Shown piece after piece: positions 1 to 5,338 of a stretch of 7,647 nucleotides of DNA. The notes under the pieces are model-generated. The model did not search any database. It was given only the letters and a program-made list of their open reading frames with translations, and was not told the origin of the DNA. The stretch is from Candidatus Thorarchaeota archaeon (lineage in GTDB: Archaea > Asgardarchaeota > Thorarchaeia > Thorarchaeales > Thorarchaeaceae): contig JABCSP010000099.1 of NCBI GenBank assembly GCA_018238825.1, positions 1 through 7,647 on the forward strand, given 5' to 3'. Position 1 is the stretch's first letter, and each line of letters begins with the position of its first letter. The position numbers were made by a program, and so were the translations under genes.

Positions 1-284
1 TCAAGGACAAGTACGGGTATCCTGTTGGCAATGGAGCACACAATGCAATCAGTACTTGGAATGGACTCGTGCCTAAATTTGGTAAGCCCGCAAAGAAACC
101 GGCCCTTGTCGGATCGAGTCTCATGCCTGTTGCCTTAGGCGCAGATTTCGTTCTTACTGGACCTGCAAAGTATGCACCTATCATATATCCATCAGTGGCA
201 ATGATCGATGTTGCACTTTCCGGAATCCTAATTGAAGAACGAATTCGACCCGAGAAACCCCATCCTCGATACCTAATAGGATAA
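1..284 (+). CDS. MtrH-family methyltransferase, C-terminal part (5' end outside window)
   Basis: This is the C-terminal ~94 residues of a protein of the MtrH family (tetrahydromethanopterin S-methyltransferase subunit H and relatives), which moves a methyl group between a tetrahydropterin carrier and a corrinoid protein in the cytoplasm. The reading frame is open from the left edge (first full codon at base 3), so the GTG at 69 is an internal codon and not the start. Visible family features are the segment YGYPVGNGAHNAISTW near the beginning, followed by a Gly/Ala-rich stretch with GADFVLTGPAKYAP and a hydrophobic helix containing the conserved-looking pattern YPSVAMIDVALSG, close to how MtrH ends in methanogens (GADF.L.GP...AP...P..AM.D). 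In methanogens mtrH is the last gene of the mtr operon, so the lack of mtr genes downstream is not informative; upstream context is missing. It could equally be a stand-alone MtrH homologue working with another corrinoid protein. The family call is fairly secure, the substrate is not. Confidence 0.8.
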   Translation, partial: KDKYGYPVGNGAHNAISTWNGLVPKFGKPAKKPALVGSSLMPVALGADFVLTGPAKYAPIIYPSVAMIDVALSGILIEERIRPEKPHPRYLIG

Positions 285-352
285 CAACGTTTACTGCAGT
301 ATGAACAAGTTTCAAATCAACGGCAATAAATCTCAAGTCAATATACGACAGC

Positions 353-365
353 AATAATAAAATAG
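353..365 (+). promoter_or_regulatory. Possible TATA box for the polyprenol-kinase-like gene
   Basis: The A/T run AATAATAAAATAG is centred about 35 bases before the ATG at 395. An archaeal TATA element usually lies some 25-27 bases before the transcription start, which would put the start within about ten bases of the ATG. No Shine-Dalgarno-like sequence precedes this ATG, which agrees with a leaderless or nearly leaderless transcript. The element is degenerate and the region is A/T rich, so this is a weak call. The rest of the 285-394 gap shows no terminator hairpin or small gene. Confidence 0.3.
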
Positions 366-394
366 CTCTGATTAACTTTTCAGGTTCGTCAAAG

Positions 395-1135
395 ATGGTA
401 GATTTAGTAGTTGGAGACCTAACCACTATTGATTTTGCTATGGCCATAGCAACTGGAATCATCGCTTCAGTTGTTCTAACCACGGCATATTATATGTCAG
501 GTATAGGAATTCCAAAATGGAAACCGAGGAAGCTTGTCCATATAGTAATAGGAACTGTTGTTGGCCTGACCCTCGTTGGTTACTCTAATTTAAGCGGTCC
601 ACTTCTTGCTGCAGGAATTTTCTTATTCATCTTATTTTACACATGGGCCCACAAGAGTGAGTTAATTGTTGATCTGCTAGTAGCAGGTAGTCGCGAAGGG
701 GAAAGTAAAGCCAATACGTTCATGGCGGGATTCATGGCAATGATCTCTTTTGGTACAGTCTTTCTTCTCTTCTTTTCAAGACCGGAGATATTTGTGGCAG
801 CAATTCTGGCTGTCGCCTGGGGAGACGCTGCGGGAGAAGCACTTGGTCGTCCCTTTGGAGGGAAACTAATCCAAAGAAACTATCGGAACAAATCAGTAGA
901 GGGAAGTATTGGGGTCTTAGTTTTCACTGCACTTGCGGTGGTAGTATCATTGATTATCTATTCACCAGGTACCTGCATAGTATGTTTCTTACCTCAGATT
1001 CTTCTCGTAGCAATCTGTGTCGCCCTTGCAGAATTATTGAGTATTGGATGGACAGACAATTTCTTCATACCCATGGTAGCAGCTGTTGCAATGTGGTTAT
1101 TGATATTCCCAGGAATTCCACTATTCCTTGTCTAA
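395..1135 (+). CDS. Phytol/dolichol kinase-like integral membrane protein (probable isoprenoid-alcohol kinase)
   Basis: A 246-residue, very hydrophobic protein with about seven or eight membrane helices (roughly residues 12-33, 47-64, 66-84, 106-128, 130-145, 170-191, 193-213 and 222-245). It carries the signature of the CTP-dependent polyprenol kinase family (SEC59 dolichol kinase, VTE5 phytol kinase): RKLVH at 45-49 in the first loop, WGDAAGEALGRPFGGK at 142-157, NKSVEGSIG at 165-173, and TDN at 220-222 near the last helix. In characterised relatives the GDA...G...G and K(S/T)xEG(S/T) motifs form the CTP site. The likely role is phosphorylation of a membrane polyprenol, dolichol or geranylgeraniol, feeding archaeal lipid synthesis or glycan-carrier recycling; which alcohol is used cannot be read from sequence. 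The more distant CDP-diglyceride synthase branch (including CDP-archaeol synthase) shares the fold but not this motif set. The ATG at 395 gives a complete first helix; a later Met at codon 16 would cut into it. The gene stands alone, 110 bases after the MtrH gene, and converges with the gene on the other strand. Confidence 0.82.
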   Translation: MVDLVVGDLTTIDFAMAIATGIIASVVLTTAYYMSGIGIPKWKPRKLVHIVIGTVVGLTLVGYSNLSGPLLAAGIFLFILFYTWAHKSELIVDLLVAGSREGESKANTFMAGFMAMISFGTVFLLFFSRPEIFVAAILAVAWGDAAGEALGRPFGGKLIQRNYRNKSVEGSIGVLVFTALAVVVSLIIYSPGTCIVCFLPQILLVAICVALAELLSIGWTDNFFIPMVAAVAMWLLIFPGIPLFLV

Positions 1136-1148
1136 GCAAAAGAGAATT

Positions 1149-2051
1149 CTATCCCCAATCACTGAGCCGTTCGATTCCAGATTCCCCGAGTTCACACACA
1201 AGTTTCAACTCAGCAAGGATACCTGACCACCCCACATCATAACCAACTACTGCTTCAGGCTCTGCAAAGCCATTATGATGCAGAGTTACGAGTGTGTGAC
1301 CATTAACCTCTTCAAAGCGAACATTGACCAAGGTTTCAGGTTCGTCACCGTGCACCCAAGAGAACTCTAACTCCTTATCGGTAATCAGCTTCTTGAAGAC
1401 TACTGGGCCTTTGCCTTCTGCCCACCAGGTGTAAATACCTGCATATTGACTATCAACGACTGGGTCTTCAGCTCTTATGAAATGCTTCAGTTTGTCAGGA
1501 TTTGTCCACACATCAAAAGGTAATTGTGGTGGAGTGTTACAAATGACACTCAATCTTACATCAACGGGATCATACCTTGTAACTCGTAGAGGATGGTATT
1601 TTGAATAATCAAAACGTAAAGCGGGTCCTCCTAATTCTACTGCACACTTAAAATTCGCAAGAAGCAAATTCCAGTGTTCTGGTAAATGGTACTTTCTTGC
1701 TGAAACTGGAACAGCTCCGTGATTGACCTGAATCATCGTACCGGGTCCAATAGGATTGAATCGAATTACAAGAAGCGTATCAACACCCATAATCCGCCAA
1801 CTGAGAAGAAGTACTTTCGTATCCTTAATCTCTTTGATTTCCCAATAATTTGCAATTTCTGGCGTTGTTGGTGCATTGTGGCCAAGGAACCTGATTGAAC
1901 CACCTACACGGATATCAGCAGAGATTTCATTGCCTAACCAAAGTAGCATCATGATTGGACTTAAGAAATCATCCCAAACTTCGTCTATGGACTTTGAAAT
2001 CCGGATTTGAAGGTGAATTACTGGAAGTACTTCTTCCTTAGGTTCTGCCAT
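1149..2051 (-). CDS. Tandem AHSA1/SRPBCC (START-like) domain protein
   Basis: A 300-residue soluble protein made of two START/Bet v1-like domains of the AHSA1 (Activator of Hsp90 ATPase homologue 1-like) type. Domain 1 spans about 11-142 (I.KSIDEVWDDFLSP near its start, IQVNHGAVP, then a C-terminal helix around HWNLLLANFKCAVE). Domain 2 spans about 160-292 (PPQLPFDVWTNPDKLKHF, FEEVNGHTLVTLHHNGF, then GWSGILAELKLVCE). Both copies follow the same order: an opening strand, a VW-containing helix, a 'D.R.GG' or 'YTWW' strand pair, an NH/HHNG strand and a long closing helix. Such domains have a deep hydrophobic pocket and bind lipids or other hydrophobic ligands; AHSA1-like proteins have very diverse roles, so no ligand is proposed. 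No signal peptide or membrane helix is seen. The start is well supported by an AGGAGG motif five bases upstream. The 3' end lies 13 bases from the end of the convergent kinase gene. Confidence 0.85.
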   Translation of the reverse strand: MAEPKEEVLPVIHLQIRISKSIDEVWDDFLSPIMMLLWLGNEISADIRVGGSIRFLGHNAPTTPEIANYWEIKEIKDTKVLLLSWRIMGVDTLLVIRFNPIGPGTMIQVNHGAVPVSARKYHLPEHWNLLLANFKCAVELGGPALRFDYSKYHPLRVTRYDPVDVRLSVICNTPPQLPFDVWTNPDKLKHFIRAEDPVVDSQYAGIYTWWAEGKGPVVFKKLITDKELEFSWVHGDEPETLVNVRFEEVNGHTLVTLHHNGFAEPEAVVGYDVGWSGILAELKLVCELGESGIERLSDWG

Positions 2052-2056
2052 AGCCG

Positions 2057-2062
2057 CCTCCT
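2057..2062 (-). promoter_or_regulatory. Ribosome binding site AGGAGG of the tandem AHSA1 gene
   Basis: On the minus strand the sequence reads AGGAGG, then five bases, then the ATG at 2051. It is a full match to the anti-Shine-Dalgarno complement and the best ribosome binding site in the window. It decides the start codon of the downstream gene. Confidence 0.75.
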
Positions 2063-2070
2063 CGCGCTGG

Positions 2071-2080
2071 TATATAGATA
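2071..2080 (-). promoter_or_regulatory. TATA-like element upstream of the tandem AHSA1 gene
   Basis: On the minus strand this reads TATCTATATA, a good TATA-like element, centred about 25 bases before the ATG at 2051. With usual archaeal spacing the transcript would begin at or very near the ATG, leaving out the strong AGGAGG site that lies between them. Either the element is fortuitous, or the spacing is unusual, or a second promoter further upstream is used (a weaker GATAAAAT lies on the minus strand at about 2112-2119). Confidence 0.4.
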
Positions 2081-2136
2081 CCTCGTACCCTTATGTTTGT
2101 GATGGTATTGGATTTTATCAATCAAGAAAATTAGAA

Positions 2137-2163
2137 AAGAGTAGGATTCTAAGTCCTACTCTT
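2137..2163 (-). terminator. Hairpin terminator after the membrane/zinc-ribbon gene
   Basis: A perfect 10-bp inverted repeat (arms 2137-2146 AAGAGTAGGA and 2154-2163 TCCTACTCTT) encloses a 7-base loop. It starts 14 bases past the stop codon of the minus-strand gene ending at 2178, and on that strand is followed by the U-rich TTCTAATTTTCTTG. Position and composition fit a transcription terminator that separates this gene from the AHSA1 gene downstream. Archaeal termination often depends mainly on the U tract, so the hairpin may instead protect the 3' end. Confidence 0.65.
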
Positions 2164-2177
2164 CATCTTAATGTCAG

Positions 2178-2843
2178 TTACAAGTCAGCCTGGCAGTTTT
2201 GACACTTTCCAATGCCCTGTTCAGTCTTGGCTCCACAGTATGGGCAAATTACGAGTACTTTCACAATCTCCCTTTCATGAGTTGTGGTGGTTGCTGGTGC
2301 TGCGTAAGTAGTAGTTGCAGCTCGTACAAAAGTATCGCCCTCTAACTTGCCTCTCAAGCGTCCCGTTCCAATGGCCTCGTAAAGCGAGTCTCTGACGACC
2401 TTTGCATCGAGTCCGGTTATACCGCTTATCTCACCAATACTTATTGTATCATGAGAAGAGGCTACACCAATCACTTGTGTTGAAAGGTCCTTTTGACTTT
2501 GGCAACAGCAACATGGCCAAATAAGGAATATCAGAAGTATGAAAACAGCTCCGACTATGGAAACAATGCCACCCATTTCAGGGATAAAGATACCAGCAAT
2601 CCCTAAGATACCACCCAAAATCATGATTATTCCGAAAGTCTTTCCATGATTTGAATCAGCAACACCTTTCGAGAAAATCCCTGTTATGAGAAAGAGGATA
2701 CCCAAAATCATGACAATAGGACCCATGATCATGTACATCCCTTCCATATCTGAGAATTCACCTAGGAAAGTCATTAACGCGCCAGCGACTATAACGACAA
2801 TCGACCCAGAACGAAAGATACTCTTCATTATTACATCTGACAT
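2178..2843 (-). CDS. Four-helix membrane protein with Cys4 run, winged-helix-like segment and C-terminal zinc ribbon
   Basis: A 221-residue protein of unknown function. Residues 12-28, 36-58, 67-87 and 89-109 form four membrane helices rich in Gly, Ile and Met. Directly after the fourth comes WPCCCC (109-114), four consecutive cysteines at the membrane edge. Residues ~118-175 (DTISIGEISGITGLDAKVVRDSLYEAIGTGRLRGKLEGDTFVR) read as a winged-helix: helix, a turn with TGLD, a second helix, and a wing ending in GDTFV, similar to the small winged-helix modules attached to PCI domains in eukaryotes and archaea. A Thr/Ala-rich linker (176-190) leads to a zinc ribbon with CPYC at 200-203 and CQNC at 214-217. 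The likely topology leaves the C-terminal half in the cytoplasm. The role may be assembling or sensing at the membrane, which is inference only. The start at 2843 is the first ATG; a second Met at codon 6 is possible, and neither has a clear ribosome binding site. It is transcribed away from the surface-protein gene. Confidence 0.8.
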   Translation of the reverse strand: MSDVIMKSIFRSGSIVVIVAGALMTFLGEFSDMEGMYMIMGPIVMILGILFLITGIFSKGVADSNHGKTFGIIMILGGILGIAGIFIPEMGGIVSIVGAVFILLIFLIWPCCCCQSQKDLSTQVIGVASSHDTISIGEISGITGLDAKVVRDSLYEAIGTGRLRGKLEGDTFVRAATTTYAAPATTTTHEREIVKVLVICPYCGAKTEQGIGKCQNCQADL

Positions 2844-2950
2844 GACAAGAATTCAGCGCACACTACTAAATTGAATTATCGTTTTTCAGGAATATTCTGT
2901 TAACGAAGAAGAAATAAGGATTCAACAATCAGTGATAGTATCAATCGCGT

Positions 2951-2957
2951 GGAGAGG
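2951..2957 (+). promoter_or_regulatory. Ribosome binding site GGAGAGG of the surface-protein gene
   Basis: GGAGAGG ends five bases before the ATG at 2963 and supports that start. The same GGAGAGG word precedes the receiver gene at 5339. The rest of the 2844-2962 divergent gap is A/T rich and must hold promoters for both strands, but no TATA element stands out for this gene; on the other strand an AATTTAGT at about 2866-2873 could serve a leaderless transcript. Confidence 0.55.
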
Positions 2958-2962
2958 ATATT

Positions 2963-5197
2963 ATGCCAAATCACCTTAAGCACATTGCAATATTGTGTGT
3001 TTCCTTATGGTTATTATCAGCAATGATAACAACTCCAACTGAAGCACTTGTAACTTTGGACAATTCACAATATCAGATAGCTGAAACGGATCTTAGTCGT
3101 GTCGACTGGAAACTGAATCATATCGCTAATCCGGGAATGGAGGATTGGTCAACTGCTCATGATATCGACGATGTTTCCACATATCGGACAACGGAACACT
3201 ACTCTTGGTATGCTCAAGCCCCATGGCCTGTGAATGAAGGCGTCCGGTCTAGAGGTTTCCAATCACGTGCAATTGATCCCGAGCACCCCTCAGAAGCATA
3301 CATGTGGAGAACATCCATGCCAGCTTGGAATAATCCAGCTAATCTAACATTAAAATTTGATTGGCACATTGATCAGATTCCACAACCAATTGATGGAGAT
3401 TACTTCAGAATTGATATCTTCCTACAAGCTCCAGGAGACCATCATCTTTACTACTACTTCGGTTGCTCAGATAGTACATTATCAAACTCTTCTACACGCA
3501 AATACTTCTTCATAGATGGATCAATTCAAACGTGGAACACATTTGATAGAAACATCACCGAGGATTTCTTTAATACTATCGGGTATTATCCAACGCAGTA
3601 TCGTTATTTCCGCTTTGAACTAATGGCCTATTCTTCAGATTATTCTAGGGTGTTCATTGATGATCTATGGATGATCAACAATACAGTCATCTTTGGTGGA
3701 AGCACTGGAAATGGGAATTTCGAAACTAATACAGGATGGAATAGCGGAACTAACTACAATGCAGCTGACATAGCCCAAAGCTCAGTCAGCCAAGAAGGAG
3801 ATTGGAGTCTTAATGCAACAGCAGATTCTAATGGAAATCAAAGCAAACTTTCCTTTCAATACAGTCCCAATCGACGGCTTTCATCAATGAATCCAGATAC
3901 TTTCAGTTTCCAATGGATGATGAATGAGTTTGATGGAGCAAATGAAGACACCTTTGCATATGTTGAAGTGGAATGTTATAACCAATCAGAATCATTCACG
4001 GTTTCCTATGTCTTGGCATATGGAGATAATACGAATACTTTCACTTATGAAGGATATCAAGTCATCAACGTGACAGGCTTCAACACAACTGGGCAGTGGA
4101 ACAGTTTTAGTCGAAGTATCTGGAATGACGTAAGCTCATTCAATCAAACTGATTTTATCACTGTAGAAAGAATCGAGGTTAACATAAGAGCTGATGGACC
4201 CACCTCATGTATCAGTATCCTTTTCGATGATATGCATCTTCAGTCAGCTGCAATGGATGACTTGGGATATGAAGATCAAGGTGACGTTGGAGATGAAGTC
4301 CTTTCTTGGGGAGTAAGCTCAGGATTTCAACCCGAATTCACAGTAACTGATACCGCATACTCTGGATCTAAAGCTGCAAACCTAACTTTGGTTGATGGTG
4401 ATTCATGGGGCGAGGATAGTAGATTTGAAAACAGATTCATCAATGATAACACAGACCTCTGGCTCGACTTCTTCTGGAGAATCGAAAATGATACTGCACA
4501 TGCAGAGAATCTTATGTATATTGAAGTTTCTTTCGAAACAGGTGAAACTCTAGCTTACATATTTGCCTACCATAGTGCAGTTCCAACTGGAAACGGCTTT
4601 GATGAATACATCATTCTACCTGAAGTTAATACTAACGACACATGGATTAACTTCCAAAGGAATCTCTTTGATGACTTCGTGACTGCGTTTGGCTCAGAAC
4701 CAGATACAGAAATTGGGGATTTCTATCTCTATGCTAAGGCTGATACTGGAGGACGATTTGAGGTTCTTTTTGATGATGTATATCTCTACAATGATCCAGC
4801 CCCTGAAATTTCAGGAATACAGATGACCTCACAGATTGCAAATCAAGCTGTGAATGTATCTGCTACCGTGACTGATCCTAGTTCCTTCACTGTTGAACTT
4901 CACTACAGAGTTGATGGCGGTTCATGGATAGACGTAGCTATGGTTGATACTGGAACTGGCTTCAATGCCACAATTCCAGGACAAACATGGGCAACTCAGA
5001 TTGATTTCTATATTGAAGCAACAGATGAGTTCGGTCAGGTTTCTCAAAGTACTGAGCTGACCTATTTGATACCATCAGAACCGGATCCTACACCTCCAGA
5101 TTACTTACCTCTAATCATGGGGGGAGTAGTAGTAGTCATTATTGGAGTTGTAATTATTTACTACTTCATTATCAGACCCAAACAAAGTTCAGAGTAA
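2963..5197 (+). CDS. Exported, membrane-anchored modular surface protein with three ~185-residue repeats
   Basis: A 744-residue protein of unknown function that is clearly exported. Residues 1-28 form a signal peptide (KH near the start, hydrophobic IAILCVSLWLLSAMI, then polar TTPTEA). Three repeats follow, about 51-240, 247-428 and 432-610. Each has a Gly/Glu-containing opening (NPGMEDW, GNFETNTGW, LGYEDQGD), aromatic-rich beta strands (FDWHID, FQWMM, FFWRIE) and a closing strand with a double Asp: VFIDDLW (230-236), ILFDDMH (419-425), VLFDDVY (601-607). This looks like a jelly-roll, carbohydrate-binding-module or lectin-like fold, but the family is not recognised. Residues ~612-704 form an Ig/fibronectin-like domain (VELHYRVDGGSW, FYIEATDEFGQ). 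A Pro-rich linker, a membrane helix (714-737) and a short RPKQSSE tail end it. About 15 N-X-S/T sequons (for example 127, 175, 284, 374, 473, 631) suggest heavy N-glycosylation. It is likely displayed outside the cell; binding of a glycan or a partner cell is inference. Confidence 0.88.
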   Translation: MPNHLKHIAILCVSLWLLSAMITTPTEALVTLDNSQYQIAETDLSRVDWKLNHIANPGMEDWSTAHDIDDVSTYRTTEHYSWYAQAPWPVNEGVRSRGFQSRAIDPEHPSEAYMWRTSMPAWNNPANLTLKFDWHIDQIPQPIDGDYFRIDIFLQAPGDHHLYYYFGCSDSTLSNSSTRKYFFIDGSIQTWNTFDRNITEDFFNTIGYYPTQYRYFRFELMAYSSDYSRVFIDDLWMINNTVIFGGSTGNGNFETNTGWNSGTNYNAADIAQSSVSQEGDWSLNATADSNGNQSKLSFQYSPNRRLSSMNPDTFSFQWMMNEFDGANEDTFAYVEVECYNQSESFTVSYVLAYGDNTNTFTYEGYQVINVTGFNTTGQWNSFSRSIWNDVSSFNQTDFITVERIEVNIRADGPTSCISILFDDMHLQSAAMDDLGYEDQGDVGDEVLSWGVSSGFQPEFTVTDTAYSGSKAANLTLVDGDSWGEDSRFENRFINDNTDLWLDFFWRIENDTAHAENLMYIEVSFETGETLAYIFAYHSAVPTGNGFDEYIILPEVNTNDTWINFQRNLFDDFVTAFGSEPDTEIGDFYLYAKADTGGRFEVLFDDVYLYNDPAPEISGIQMTSQIANQAVNVSATVTDPSSFTVELHYRVDGGSWIDVAMVDTGTGFNATIPGQTWATQIDFYIEATDEFGQVSQSTELTYLIPSEPDPTPPDYLPLIMGGVVVVIIGVVIIYYFIIRPKQSSE

Positions 5198-5203
5198 TCA
5201 TTA

Positions 5204-5238
5204 GCCCAGCAGTTTATGCTGGGCACTCCCATATTTTT
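5204..5238 (+). terminator. Hairpin plus T-run terminator after the surface-protein gene
   Basis: Eight perfect base pairs (GCCCAGCA at 5204-5211 with TGCTGGGC at 5217-5224) close a five-base loop, starting six bases after the stop codon; five Ts follow at 5234-5238. It is GC rich against an A/T-rich background and isolates the surface-protein gene from the receiver gene. Confidence 0.75.
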
Positions 5239-5271
5239 CACTCCAGATTAAGAGAAGAATATCATGACAAG

Positions 5272-5278
5272 TATAATA
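5272..5278 (+). promoter_or_regulatory. Possible TATA box for the receiver-GAF-PAS gene
   Basis: TATAATA within AAGTATAATATCTC lies about 64 bases before the ATG at 5339. Usual spacing would start the transcript near 5300 and give a leader of roughly 40 bases that keeps the GGAGAGG site. It sits downstream of the preceding terminator, which fits an independent unit. Confidence 0.4.
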
Positions 5279-5329
5279 TCTCAGGATGCACCTCAAAAAT
5301 CTTGGATTTGTAAGATTGTCGAGTGAGTT

Positions 5330-5336
5330 GGAGAGG
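5330..5336 (+). promoter_or_regulatory. Ribosome binding site GGAGAGG of the receiver-GAF-PAS gene
   Basis: GGAGAGG precedes the ATG at 5339 by two bases; if only the GGAG core pairs with 16S rRNA, the spacing is five bases. It supports this start, which also gives a complete first strand of the receiver domain. Confidence 0.55.
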
Positions 5337-5338
5337 AA

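Noticed and set aside
69..284. GTG at 69 as the start of a 71-residue gene
   Set aside because: The same frame is open to the left window edge and the upstream residues match the MtrH family, so this is an internal codon of a truncated gene.
285..394. Small gene or terminator in the gap after the MtrH gene
   Set aside because: No open frame with a start signal and no stem longer than a few bases (only the short palindrome ACTGCAGT) is visible.
181..483. Minus-strand open frame of 100 codons
   Set aside because: It overlaps the end of the MtrH gene and the start of the kinase-like gene, and its protein has no recognisable domain or ribosome binding site.
982..1242. Plus-strand open frame of 86 codons across the convergent gene ends
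   Set aside because: It is an out-of-frame reading of the kinase-like gene and then antisense of the AHSA1 gene, with Ser/Pro/Arg-rich composition typical of a shadow frame.
2686..2874. Plus-strand frame opposite the membrane/zinc-ribbon gene
   Set aside because: It is antisense to a well-supported gene, and its low-complexity Ile/Pro/Met content reflects the membrane helices on the other strand.
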